Below are positions 1 to 12,900 of a stretch of DNA of 64,000 nt, one piece after another. The stretch lies in the NCBI GenBank assembly GCA_963930775.1, contig OZ005700.1:9294150-9358149 (forward strand). The letters run 5' to 3'. A model generated the notes under the pieces. It had not been told where the DNA came from, searched no databases, and saw nothing but the letters and a program-made list of their open reading frames with translations. Source of the DNA: Cliona cf. orientalis. Its lineage: Eukaryota > Porifera > Demospongiae > Clionaida > Clionaidae. Position 1 is the first letter of the stretch. Each line of letters begins with the position of its first letter. A program made the position numbers and the translations under genes.

Positions 1-483
1 GACACACACACACACTGAACATCTTACTTTTTTCCAGTAAAAATTCTGCTAAGGGAGCCCACACGTCGGGGAATTAATCCGACATCAGCGCAGGGGCCAA
101 GGCCCACCCAAGAGAGAGGGAGAGGGCTGTAGAACAAAAGAGAGGGTTGCCACAAAAACAAGACAAATATTCACCTTCACAAATAATTTTGAACCACCAC
201 TGCTGCTGCCAGATCATATCAACTTGGAAGAAAGGAGAGCTTTCCACTTTGTAGGGCATCACAGCCGACCACCATGTATGTTGGCAGATTCAAAGATGCA
301 CATAATTAGATAAACACAGAGAGAAAAATTAAAATAACTTCCCTGGAGCATTTGAGTGGAGAGAGGGGAAAAAACGTACACTAGTCTTCTTAAAAAAATA
401 AGATGACACCAAAACACAAATTTTAGGATAGAAACTGGTGTCTCCAATGCACAACCACACCGTATTAAATTGACTATAGCACA

Positions 484-853
484 TTTGGATACACGAATTA
501 ACCAAGATTGTTTAACTTTATTTGCATTTTAGAAAAATACAATTTCAAGGTGAAACAATATTATATTGACTGTATGCCAGCAGAATTAACTGATGTCTCA
601 AACACCATTTGGATAAATGAATTCACCAAGATTACTTTAGTTTGCATTCTAGAAAAATGCAATTTAAAGCCAAAATATACTGACTGTATACCAGCAGAAT
701 TAAGATAAAAGTTAAAAAAAATATATTTTAGGATAGAAACACAGCCACACAGTTTGGATACACAAATTCACCAAGATGTTTGACTTTAGTTTGCATTCTA
801 GAAAAATGCAATTTAAAGATGAAATATATGGACTGTATACCAGCAGAATTAAC
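484..853 (+). repeat. Three degenerate direct repeats of about 100-145 bp
   Basis: The blocks starting near 484, 608 and 753 each run through the same order of words: TTTGGATACAC/AAATGAATTCACCAAGAT, then TTTGCATTCTAGAAAAATGC, then GACTGTATACCAGCAGAATT. They differ by scattered substitutions and small indels. This is an old local tandem duplication, and nothing in it looks coding. Confidence 0.75.
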
Positions 854-1949
854 AACTGGCAACTGCTGTCTGCCCACCCCCTCTCTCTCTCACACAGTGT
901 GAACCAGCCAAAATGGAGAATTTCTTCACTTGTCCGCAGAGTTGCCAAATTTCCCCGCTTCTGCAGGCACTGACACCTGCAGAAACGAGAGGGGGGAGAG
1001 AGTAAATTCAAATCATACACTTGCAAAATATTAGTAATAACTCAATTGGGTGTTAAGTTGCCGTGACTCGAATGCTCCTCAACCCATCACTAGCGTCTGC
1101 CTGCTGCTGACCAAACAGCCATGGTGCCAGACCACTCCATCCGCAGTATTAGAACACTATGGATGGAGTGGACTGGCATTAAGGCTATTCCCCACCACAG
1201 ACACAGACATCGCCCCGAAGGACTCCGGAACACCCGAAGGCAAACCGTGTGCCTCGTGAGCTGAGAATCACTCGAGTACACAGCAACAGCTAGCTACCCA
1301 AGACCCCCCTCCCTCCGACCACCACCACATGAATATTGTGAGAACACTGCCCTGCACAAGAGCCAAACATACACCAGGAATGGCAGCCCGGGAACTACCA
1401 CCCCAGCATAAGCTGGTAATACTCTCAATACATATCACAGTGAACTCAACGGAACTACGCGAGCCATCAATTCCCTTCTCACTCGAGTCGTACCACCTAA
1501 AGTCGCAGAAGACATGCGGGCCAGGCATGTATTTTGCGGCAAAAAAAAACAAACAAAATAACCTACGGAATTCGTTGCAAGTATGCGGGCCAGGCACATT
1601 TACAACGATCCAACACTTGATTCAATCTATCAGAGAAGGTACGGCTAGCGAGAAACGAATTGATAACAACCTACATTTTTTTCATAAAGGGGCATAGATA
1701 CTTTAGACTGCGTGGTCTAACGTGTCTATGCCGGGTCCTCCAGACTCACCATTAATTGCATTATGGTCCGGATAGTACGGTGCCATGGCGAGCCTAGCAC
1801 GGGGATCTACCCAACCCAAACCCATTAGAAAATACGCGCTGCCACAAAATTAATGGCTACAACAACTTATCTTTCAAAAATCCATGAAGACATGATGAAG
1901 CCACCATCTGGAGAATCTTCTCCTTTCTTCGCTAGCGCTGTCGACGATA

Positions 1950-2061
1950 CTCGTTCGTCGAAATCCGTGAAGATCAATCGAGCTCCTGCCAGAAGAATCC
2001 GCTTTCTCGTTCGTCGAAATCCGTGAAAATCGATCTAGCTCCTGCCAGGAGAATCTGCTTG
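1950..2061 (+). repeat. Two-copy 56-bp tandem duplication
   Basis: CTCGTTCGTCGAAATCCGTG starts at 1950 and again at 2006. Each copy continues with AAGATCAATCGAGCTCCTGC or a close variant. The duplication lies about 600 bp before the RIM-binding protein start codon. Confidence 0.8.
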
Positions 2062-2646
2062 CAACTTTTCTCTTTGACCCATGCGATCGAGAATCACCAT
2101 TCAAATATTTTCTCTTCTCTGTTGATGCACAGGCTCGTCCAAAATCGGTAAATATCACGCCATGCAGTGAGAGCCACAGTTCTGCTTCCAGCAACTTCTA
2201 GAAATCAACAGCTTCTGCTGCAGAAAGCGCGCGCGTTTGTAAGAGTGAACACGTTGCATGAGACTGCGGCTGTGTTGATAGTAGAGAGGGAGGGCCTAGA
2301 CGTGATTGTGGGTTGTAAAGTTGTGGGAAAGTACACGCAGTGGAGCCAACCACCTGCACCCGCGGCCACGGTGTAGGTACGGGAGGGGACTATTAGCGCA
2401 TGCGCGGTGCCATGCATGCTAATTAATCCCAGCGCGCCGCCGCGGGATTGTGGGCGTATCTCCTACATGTACGTGTATAATATACGTATACAGCAGATAT
2501 TCAGAGGCCAAGGGGGCGTAGCTGGCAGTGTGTGGTAAAAATATAGATATTAAAAAAAAAAACAACGACGCGAGGTAAGTGTACTTATTAGAATTGGTAG
2601 TTGCTGCTGACTAGCTCGACTTCTGCAGAGGCAGCTATAAAAAATC

Positions 2647-5600
2647 ATGTCTACTGGGAGCGAGGCGAGCTCCAGTAGAGGCGGCAGCTCGAGGGAGGAG
2701 CTGCTCCAAAGTCACGTGGCTCAACTCAAAGAAGATCTAGAGAGAGAAAGAGCGGAGAAGACCCAGATTCATCGCGAGAAAGTGAGAGAGATAAAAGCCG
2801 CAAGAGAAACTGAACAAGCCAATGCTCGTGAGCAGCTGGAAAACGTCAAGATCAAACTACAAAAGGAGAAGGCACAAGAGCTAGAGGTTGGCCTCCTCAG
2901 TTCTCTATTGACTGATCTGACTAGCTAGAATATGACGTACATGCAGGAGCAACGTGATCAGCTGAGCAGGGACTATGAGCAAAGGATAAAGATCCTTAAA
3001 AAGGAGTACGAGGATCAAATACATGATTTGAATCATGCTCACAAGGTGGAGAAACGTGACTTGATAGAGAAGCTAAGAGCTGAAATAAGCCAGGTTTGCT
3101 GGTATGAGTGTATGTCTTGATAATTGAAGCTCATTGTTGTGCAGGAGATGGAGGAGGCTCTGGGGTCAAAGTACGAAGGAGAACGTCGAAAGATGCACCA
3201 TGAGATGTTTGAGACGCAGCAGCAGCTGAGTGTCCTTGAGGAGAGGTATGCTGACCTGAAGGACGCCGACAGAAACACAGTGACCGTGCTCAAGGATGCA
3301 GAGAAACAGCACAGAAATGAGATAGAAAAACTCAATAAACAGCATCGCCTTGCACTCAAAAAACAGGTGGGTACCTAGGTATAGGGTCAGGGTGGGAAAA
3401 TAATTGTCATAATTGATTTTTATTTCAGATGGAGGAATTGGATGCAGCGAACAGAAAAATGCAAAGTAAAGATAAGGAGCTGGCAAAATTGACAGAGAGA
3501 CTTTCCAGGACAGAAGCTGACAAGGAGAGGCTGCAGGATGAGGTGAAACGACTAAAGCAGGCTGAGTCATGGACAAGGAGGTCAACTAGTCCACCTTCAC
3601 TCTCACCTAGCTCAAGCATAAATGATCTGGTTGGTCACTTAATTAAGTAGCTACTAATCCAAAGCCACCTTGATCGCTGATATTGAGCAGGTCTCTAAGC
3701 GAGAGAGGGACATGGTCATGAAGAACAGTGAACTGAGCTTCAGAGTGCGAACCCTGGAGGACAATATTGCTCAGCTTAGGCAGGAAAAATCAAAATTGGT
3801 AATTATGCAACATTGTGCAAATCAGTAATTTGTACTTCAATATTTTTTTATTTCACAGCAAACAAAGTTAAGCGAGAGCAGGCAACAGCTGGCACCTCTG
3901 GAAGAGCAAAAGGTCAAACTAGGACATAGAATAAATGATCTGAACTCATCGCTACGATCACGAGAGAAAAAGATTGAGCAACTTTCCAAAGCAGTTCTGG
4001 AATTGAAGAGTGGGAAGCAGCAGCTCGAGGAGGAGACAGGGAGACAGAGGAAATCCCTACAGCAACAGCTGAGCATATGCTCCACCCTCAGGGCAGAGAA
4101 AGAGAAGTTAAAAGTAAAGAACGCCAAACTGCAGCAAGCCACTACCGTGAGTCTATTCAGATATTCCCCTGCCTAAAGAGTGGGGGGATTATGAATTAAC
4201 TGAGTCATCTCCTTACAGAGTCTGAGTGAGAAGCTTGAAAGCTTGGAATCAGAGAATAGAGACTTGCATTTGAGTCTGAGTCCGGGTCCCATGTCCCCTC
4301 TCAGCCCCTCCTCCCCTCCAGACATTGACAGTCCTCTATCATCCAGTGCCAACAGCAGTGCACTGGTGGAGCAACTAGACCAGCTCGAGTTCGACAAAGA
4401 AGAGATACAGACAAAATATGAAGAGATGAAGGTGAGTGAAAATTGCTAGCAATAATTCTATTGTACTGTGGCTGAGCCCACTGCTTGTATATACACAGGG
4501 AGAGTATGTTGATCTTCGTGACAAGTACAAGAAAGTGAGATCAAAATATGAAGATCTTCAAGGGAAGTACAGGAACCTGCAGGCTACCTGCACTCTGGTT
4601 AGTTGACCAGTAAAAATAATAATTTTATAGATCATAAACTAATGTTGATTGATAGCTGGAAGAGAAGCTGCGAATTCTTGAGAAGGAGCACAGAGATCTG
4701 GAGAGTGAGGTGGTGTTGCTACGTAGGCCGGGAAAGACTAGCCCTTCTCATGATGTAAAGAGGTTTGAAACAATCTTGGAGTCACTGCAAAAGCAGCTTG
4801 AAGAGAAGGAGGCAAAGATCTGTGAACTAGAGGACTTCATTGTCGAGCAAGATGAAGTGAGACTAGTCATTAACTAATTTCGGTTCTTTGTAATAATATT
4901 ATTCTTGATGATTTTGTAGGTTGCTAATAAATCAGAGGAGTTACTGAAACGAGAGAAGGCAGAGCTCGAGTCTAAGCTGACTGAGAGTATAGCCAGCGAC
5001 ATGGAGCAACTGAACAAACAAGTAAATGACCTTCAAATGGAACTGGAGGCAGCGAATGAGGTGAGAGACAGAGAGAGAGAGGGGGGGGGGAGGGAGAGGA
5101 GGGGGAGTGAAGATGTCTGGTATCTAGGCCTGGGCCAAATATTCGTGAATAATTTTTTGAGTAATAGGCAGCTTCTTGAAGAAGTTGAATAATGGGCTTT
5201 TCAACTGCTCAAGGAAGTAGTGCACATGCACATTGTGTGCTTATAACAGCAAACAATTAGTCGTCGATCACTTTTGGGAGTGCTGAAAGTTCCTTTAGCC
5301 TCAGAACTTACAAGAAAGAGAAAATTTGCCAGATAGTATCCAACAAAAGTTGATTTTGTCGGATATTGTCCAACAAAAATTGATTTTACCGGATTATGAT
5401 AAAATGCCGGATATTGTCCAACAAAAGTTGATTTTGTCGGATATTATCTGACAAAACTTGATTTTGCCGGATTATGATAAAATGCCAGATAGTATCCGAC
5501 AAAAGTAGATTTTGTCGGATATTGTCCAACAAAAATAAAATGCCGGATAATATCCAACAAAAGTTGATTTTGTCGGATATTATCCGACAAAACTTGATTT

Positions 5601-8600
5601 TGCCGGATTATGATAAAATGCCGGATAGTATCCGACAAAAGCAGATTTTTTTCGGATATTGTCCAACAAAAATAAAAATTAATTTTGCCAGATATTGTCC
5701 AACAAAAGTTCATTTTGTCGGATATTATCTGACAAAGGTTGATTTTGCCAGATTATGATAAAATGGCCGAACAGTATCCGACAAAAGTTGCTTTTGTCGG
5801 ATATTATCCAACAAAAATTAATTTTGCCGGATATTGTCCAACAAAAGTTGATTTTGCCAGATTATGATAAAATGCCGGAGAGTATCCGACAAAGTTGATT
5901 TTGTCGGATATTATCCGACAAAAAATGGATTTTGCTGGATTATAATAAAATATTTGATATCGTCCAACAAATTTGCATGTAATCCAGCACTTGTTGGCCA
6001 ATATGTACATTCTGATTGTATTTGTGTTTCATTTGCACTTTGTCAGCTTTTTTTTAAGAACAATAGCTCTTGAATAATGGGATAGATAAGTGAAGAATAA
6101 TTATTATTTTGAATAATGGGCAAATTATTTGGCCCAGGCCTGCTGGTATCTATGACTGTGTACTATATGCAGCTACTAAAGTCTAAAACGAAGGAAATAG
6201 AACAACTCGAAGAAAAACTGTCCTCCATTGGTGAACAAGGTAGGATGCCTGCAGATAGTCAAACTGCACATTGATCTAATCACCATCTCGACCATTACAG
6301 AATCTGATGGTGATGGACTAAGTAGTCCACTATCTGCTGGGAAGCTTGAGCGATATATACAGCAGTACAAGACTCAAATCACGCAGCTTGATGAAAAGGT
6401 ACACAAATCTTTAACCATCAAATTACCTAAGAAATTATGAATTTCTGTTAAATAGAATGTGGGTCTTCAGCGAGACCTTGCTGCTGCTATAGCAGAGGTA
6501 TCTCAGCTTCATGAGCTGACTGTTGAGCTGGAGGGACGATTGGAGGAGGACCATACAGCTCACGAGGAAGCAGTCGCTGGGAGGGACGAGGAAATTGACC
6601 TCCTCAACCAAAGGGTATGATGTTATACAGAGAAATCCTATGCATTATGTACTTGTGGATTTTCATTGCAGTTGACTCAACTAGAGACCAAACTGATTAA
6701 GCTAAGCCGGGGTTTGCCCTTTGACCCCAGCCGCAAGGATTTCACACCTCTTGCCGACAAGGTCTATGAAGCTATTGCTCAAGTAAGGGAGTGTATATAA
6801 TATTATTATATGTGTTGAGATTATAATTATCATCAGTATGATGTCACATTGGGCAGGTGCGGCAGGCTGTGTCTGATGACTCTGATGTGCTGAGTGTGGC
6901 AATGGCCTCCCTGGAGGATGCTACCAATCAACTCATTCATGCACTTATTCCAACATACACTCCAACACCACCGCCCAGCTCACCTTTGAACTCTTCTGGT
7001 ACAACTAATGCTTCCCCAACTTCACCAGCCCCACCCCCTCCATTATCATCTCCTCCAGCAATGCCAGCCCCGCCCCCTCCATTGTCGTCTCCTCCAGCCC
7101 CACTCCCTCCAATGTTGCCTCCTCCAGCGATGCCAGCTACGCCCCCTCCAATGTCATCTCCAGTGGTGCCAGCACCCACTGCATTCTCACGAGCCCCACC
7201 CCCTCCAGACTCACCTCCTCCTGCATCACCCTCTTCCATTCTGAGGATATCCAGCAATTTCACTGAACTGCCGTTGACTTATCGTACGGTGTTAGCTGAT
7301 GCTCCAGTGGAAAGACAAGATGGCTGGTCACAAACCAGGCCTCCTCTCTCGCTGAATCAGTCAACACAGACTGCCTCTGCCAGGAGAACAGTGGACGACA
7401 TCCCCAAGAGGCCAAAGACAGTCAACTGCTCCACACAAACTCATAAAGGGAGAGCAAGGGAGCAGTCTTCGCAGACTCCGCCCCCCAGGAAACCAATGAG
7501 CAGCGAGAGAGCAACACAAACGGCCACTGCTAGGACTCCTCGAAAAGTTGAAAGGTCATCACAGACAACCGAGCGACGGAAGCTATCAGCAATCGATAAT
7601 TCCACCCAAACTCCGCGAGCTTGGAGGCAAGATATTAGACCAACGACTATACCAGGTGGGTGGAGTCCAGATGCAGGGAATATCCTCAAAGACGGGGGGC
7701 TTCAAAATGGCTACAGTTTACCTGAGGGCCTGAAGCTACATGGCAGGGACAATGCGCGTGCTCATGGGATCTACAATGGATCTCTGAACTCCACGTGGCC
7801 CAATCACTCCTGGTCCAAACCTCTCTCTGGCGATGAAGGAGAGATAAAGTCAAATGGAGTCCCAGAGGAACTGCCTCGTGTATTTGTCGCTGTCATGGAC
7901 TATGACCCCAACTCACTCTGCACTACAGGAAGGCCAGAGCTGGAGCTGACAGTGCACACAGGTCTAGTCTGTCCTAACGTAAATACTTTAGCCTGCATAA
8001 TACGATTGTGTGTGTGAGTAGGTGATGTTGTGTGTGTGGAGGGGGAGATGGACGAAGATGGCTACTACCACGCCTCCTTTGGTGGCATCACTGGCCTTCT
8101 GCCTGCAAACTTCATCCAAGAGACTGAAGTGGCCAATCTATCCACAAGAGAGAGGCTATTCAACCAGGTGCTACTTGAAACTACATCTTTAGGAAAGTAC
8201 TCACTTTTGTTTGTTTTTGTGTAGAGCTTGTCTCATAATTGGAGTACTAGTAGTTCGCCAGTGAGCAGCAAAGGTCAACAAAGGTCACCGTTGACTCATT
8301 CCCAACTCCCGAGAGGTAAACATTTGTGTGCGTGTATTTTCACTATCTGTTTTGAGAGAGGAAGTATGTGTGTGTATGATAGTAATGGAGTCGTCTTTGT
8401 CACTAGAAGGCAGCGAGTGTTCTCCGCAAGCCCCCCTCTCCTTCCATGTTGAGAAGGCTCTTGGCCATAATGGTCTGCTGGTTGCCTGGCAACCTCCCCC
8501 CATGGACTCAATGTGCCGTAGCAACGGTTGCCTCGTGACTGGCTACCAGGTTTATGTCAACGGCCAGACAAAGAGTCTTGTCAGTGGGGCCTCACAGAGC

Positions 8601-9681
8601 AGAGTAAGTGTGCTCTATTGTTGTGTGATCTCCCAAGCTGATTGGTCAACGCTTTCTGCTACAGACTCTCCTCAATGGAATCTCACTCACTAAAACACTC
8701 CAGCTGGGCATCTCTACCTCTAGCGTCGAGGGGAAGAGCTCAAAAATCATTGAGATCACCTACCGCGGCCGTCCTATCAGTGTAAGTCTCTAAATTTGGT
8801 GTGTGTACGTACTATAACAATGTACCATATACCACAGCTATCACGCACCAGTCCAGAACCAGAGACTTATAGAACAGTAAGAGGAGGCACATGATCGATA
8901 TAGCACTTGTAATAAAATAGCACCCCTTGTCTTCTCCCACCCCACCCCCACCTTCTCTAGTTTGTTGCCCTTTACGACTATGACCCAGCCAAGTGTTCCC
9001 CCAGTGATAACCCCGAGTTTGAACTGTCCTTCAAAGAAGGTGATCTTATTCTAGTGCATGGTCAGGAGAAAGATGGATTTCTGGTTGGAGAAGTAAGTAC
9101 CTCCTCTAAATAATGCACACTGCTCTCTCGAAGCCAACTATTCTGTCCCTGTGCTTGCAGCTGAATGGTAAGCAGGGCTGGGTGCCGGCCTCCTTTGTCA
9201 CTCAAGTCAGCGGATCCACGGATCACGTATGTCACTTCATTGAAGCCTCAAGTATCAGCTGTAAAGTTTGATAAATTTTGTAGGGGAAGTCTGGGTTGGT
9301 GTCCCCTACTGAGCGCCCTGGAGGAGCCCACCTCACCAGATCAAGGGTATGAAATTATGCACATCAGTGCGAAGGCTTGGCAGTGGATTATCAGTATGTG
9401 TGTGTGTGTGTGTGCAGAGGATGGTGGCTCTCTATGACTACGACCCCCACCATGTCTCACCAAACCCCAACCCAGACGCTGAACTGACATTTCACGCTGG
9501 TGATGTCATCACGGTCTATGGATACATGGTTAGTTGAGGAATAATGGAAATAATTACATCATCATTATGTCACTCTCTCTCTGGTTACGTGTAGCAGAGT
9601 GATGGATTTTACAGCGGAGAGCTGAATGGGAGGTGTGGTCTCGTACCCTCAAACTTCCTCAAAGAAATACAGCAAACTTAA
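2647..9681 (+). CDS. RIMBP: RIM-binding protein (coiled coil, Pro-rich, SH3-FN3-SH3-SH3)
   Basis: RIM-BPs are scaffolds that link RIM and voltage-gated calcium channels at secretion sites. Twenty-five exons join in frame to about 1,482 aa: 2647-2886, 2947-3093, 3145-3366, 3429-3629, 3691-3798, 3859-4146, 4219-4431, 4499-4597, 4656-4856, 4920-5060, 6173-6239, 6301-6398, 6456-6614, 6672-6782, 6857-7961, 8022-8167, 8225-8315, 8407-8603, 8665-8781, 8838-8876, 8961-9092, 9161-9226, 9284-9346, 9418-9528, 9595-9681. Residues 15-765 are largely coiled coil. Residues about 795-890 are Pro-rich, followed by six TQT/SQT motifs (935-1017). SH3-1 is about 1106-1170 (ALYDYD-like VMDYDP), one FN3 about 1213-1317, SH3-2 1331-1392 (VALYDYDP), SH3-3 1419-1480 (MVALYDYDP). 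Vertebrate RIM-BPs have three FN3 domains, so one is unusual. The exon 5 start (3691) is the least certain junction. Confidence 0.88.
5125..6142. mobile_element. hAT-like non-autonomous element in RIMBP intron 10
   Basis: The ends are inverted copies of AGGCCTGGGCCAAATA. The 8-bp direct repeat CTGGTATC lies immediately outside both ends (5117-5124 and 6143-6150), which fits hAT-type insertion. The interior (about 5312-5980) is packed with short hairpins built from TTTTGTCGGATATTATCCGA and its variants, interleaved with GATTATGATAAAATGCCGG. There is no transposase. The element accounts for nearly all of the unusually long 1.1-kb intron 10. Confidence 0.8.
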
Positions 9682-9920
9682 GGTAGATCCTAGCAGACTA
9701 ACATTATTGTACCAGATTGAATCTCTCTCTCTCTCTCTCTGTCATGCAGTGATACTTGGAGATGCTTAACCTACATGTACACGTACTATTAGAAATTAAC
9801 TTGTACTGGTTAACATACACTATGACTTGTATTTAGTAATGAGTACTTGATGTCATGATATCAATGCTGTGGTCAGTGACGCTAGAAGCATTATCAGTTA
9901 CTGTTAGTGTGTTGTACTAT

Positions 9921-12900
9921 TCATTGCTGCCTCTCCCTTCTCAGCTGCTCCATGTGCTTGGCCTGGGTCCAAAGGTCAAGGGTCAGCTGTTCCTGTCCGT
10001 AGCTGAGGCTCAGTAGTCGGGATAGAGTGAGTAGATACTGGAAGACGGCCCCAGTCATGCTAGGATCACTCTGGCGAAGGCCAACAAAGTCCTCCTCAAG
10101 ACCCTGAACACACACACATGGCTAAATCACGCACTGATTCACTTGAGGAGAAGGGCTGACCTTTTGCACTTGCTGGTTGAGAGAGTAAGGGTGAAGTCGC
10201 TGGAGAGAGAGGTAGCAGCGGAGCCGGGAGAGGTCACCCTCGGAGAGGGCGGGGCTGATGATGTCATCACTGGAGGGGGACACTGGAACCACAGGAACAT
10301 GACAATCTACCTAACGAGAGAGAAAGGGTGGGAGGGAGGGGGAAGAGTAACTAGATAGGGTAAGGCAGGTATCGGTCGTCACTAACTTACTTGGAGAATA
10401 GACTTTCCTTCAGAAGCAATAAGCACTTGCTAAGTATCATGTATAAGAGTAGATGAATTACATAATATCTAATGCATCATGTAGTGTGGCACATACCAGG
10501 TCTGTATGAAATTCAGTTGTGTGGAAGAGAAAATCGTAGTTTAATTTTTGCCACTGGATGACATTTCCTAGAGCAGTTAGGTTCTTGAGGCCATCTTGGT
10601 TGAGCTGTCCTGCTGACAGAGCTGTCTCATCGACTAGAATATGGCTCCCTGGAAACTCAAGACATCACATACGAGAGGCGAGATCATTCTCAACCATCCC
10701 TCACCATCAGTGAGCTGAAGCAGGCCAGAGCTCAGCCTGTTGGCATTGTAGTCTTTCTTCGGAGAAAATCTCCACTTATTCATATTCTCCAAACTCATTG
10801 GCAGATACACACTCTATAAAATATTTCACCAAGGCATTACAAGTTAGTAATGTACCTTAGGGCTACAATTATTTGCGAGTACAAATTTTTGCAGATTTCG
10901 GAAATAGCGCCATTTAGCGGGTACTCATTTTGGCGATTTTTTCAAAATAATAACATTCTATTTATTCGAAAATGTTGAAAAATTTAATACTCGTGGGTAC
11001 AATTTTTAGCAAAAATTAGGCAAATTACTAATTTCGCTAAATTTAATATCCGCAAACAAAAGTGTCCTTAATGTATAGCACCAATATTACTAACTTTACC
11101 AATATTACCCTTGTCACTGCCATCGCCTGCGGCACCAAAATTACTAATTTTACCAATTTTACCAACTTGACCAACATTATCCTTGTCACTACCGTCGCCT
11201 ACGGCACCAAAATTACTAACTTTACCAATTTTATTAATTTTACCAACATTACCCTTGTCACTGCCGTCGCCTATGGTACTAACATTACTAACTTTACCTA
11301 CATTACCATTGTCGCTGCCATTGCCTATGGCACCAAAATTACTAATTTTACCAATTTTACCAACTATACCAACATTACCCTTGTCGCTGCCGTCGCCTAC
11401 AGCACTAATATTACTAACTTTACCAACATTATCATTGTCACTGCCATTGCCTACGGCACCAAAATTACTAATTTTATCAATTTTACCAACTTTACCAACA
11501 TTACCCTTGTCGCTGACATCACCTATGGCACCAAAATTACTAACTTTACCAATTTTATCAACTTTATCAACATTACCATTGTCACTGCCATCGCTTATGG
11601 CACTAATATTATTACTAACTTTACCAATATTACCCTTGTCACTGACATCACCTACGGCACCAACATGTATTGGTGCCGTAGGCGACGGCAGCGACAATGG
11701 TAATGTTGGTAAAGTTGGTAAATGTTGGTGCTGTATGTTGTACGCAGGCATGCCAGTACAATACAGTGCCCCAGACTATTGAGTGCATCTCAAATCCCAG
11801 CCCGTGATATAATACTATAACACACAAGTATGTCAATTGGTAGTACAGTGAGCATGCCATCTGAAGCATCACGAACTTTCACCCTATTAGTATTACTTCA
11901 CATTCGTAGACCACACCCCTCGATGCAGCAGCTGCTCAAACTTGCCACAGTAATGGTGATGTTCTCGCTCTGTCGAATCTACTACCAGGATATAATGACA
12001 AAGAACAAACCTCGTCTCTCGCTTCGCTCAAAGCTCAGTGACCTGCTGAGCTGGCCTCTCGAAACGTGCGCCGCTTTGTGCCGTTCGTTCGAGAAATTAT
12101 GCATCTCTATGGCCACCCTTGTTTGTGCATACGGCACTGCAAATCTGACCAATCGTGGGCCTTCTGAACTTGTAGAAGAGAGCATCTTTTATGCCCTCCA
12201 GGTTAGCACACTGACTATATAAGAAAAATGATCATCTGAAAAATATTTTTCGTTGTATATAGTATAATCAAAATGTGACTACAGTCGAGTATGGCCGGGG
12301 GGGGGGGGGGGGGGGCGGTACCTTAGTCAGCAAGAGCTGGAAGAGATACTGCAAATTGGAGACAATTTGAGAAGAACAGTTTGAGAGGTTGAGAGCGAAT
12401 TTGCCCAGAGCTAGCAGCTCTGTTCGACCATGCCTGCATTTGGTTCACTATAAAGCACCAGCAAAATACCGCAAATGACTTACACGGCAGAGAGAAGATG
12501 GAGCAACACAAATTCTGCCCCCAACTGGTCTCCTAGCAAAGCATCACTGAGTAGCCTAATCAGCAGTTTTCTGGTAGCTTGTACATCAAATGACAGTTCT
12601 ATAAAATGTAGGTATAAGTGATTGAGATAAGCCTTGTACCCCTTATGTACATGTAAGCCTATACTCCCAGAGCATGAGGATAGTACACATCAGAGGTATA
12701 CATAGTTGCATGCAATATATTAAAATTATTTTCAGTGATTTGAGTAGACTAAAGAGAGCACCTTTTCTATCAGAGGGGATGCTGAGTTTCCACGGCAACA
12801 GTGGGTTGTTATGTGTGAGGTGTTGGACTGTGATGGCGTGAATGCGAGGAGTGAGGGAGGGAGGGGGGCAGTGGGCCCGTCGCTCAGAGGCTGTTTCCAT

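Larger units (their letters stand above)
1..2646. other. Upstream non-coding stretch with degenerate repeats
   Basis: I see no convincing coding exon here. The open frames are short, lack family resemblance and have no paired splice sites. The stretch holds two repeat blocks (listed separately) and the presumed promoter and 5' leader of the RIM-binding protein gene. A likely 5'-UTR intron runs from 2575 (GTAAGT after CGAG) to 2628 (TTCTGCAG), ending 18 bases before the ATG at 2647; this is inferred from splice signals only. Confidence 0.5.

Noticed and set aside
1329-2194. Open frames at 1329-1697 (+) and 1874-2194 (-)
   Set aside because: No family resemblance; the second runs through a recent 56-bp duplication, which explains its internal repeat.
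11062-11782. Frames of 199-227 codons on both strands in the MCMBP intron
   Set aside because: This is a minisatellite inside a well-defined intron whose flanking exons match MCMBP in phase.
11982-12185. 67-codon minus-strand frame as a possible MCMBP exon
   Set aside because: Exon 8 (ends 12322) joins exon 9 (starts 10813) in phase and matches the family without it; the frame has no MCMBP similarity.
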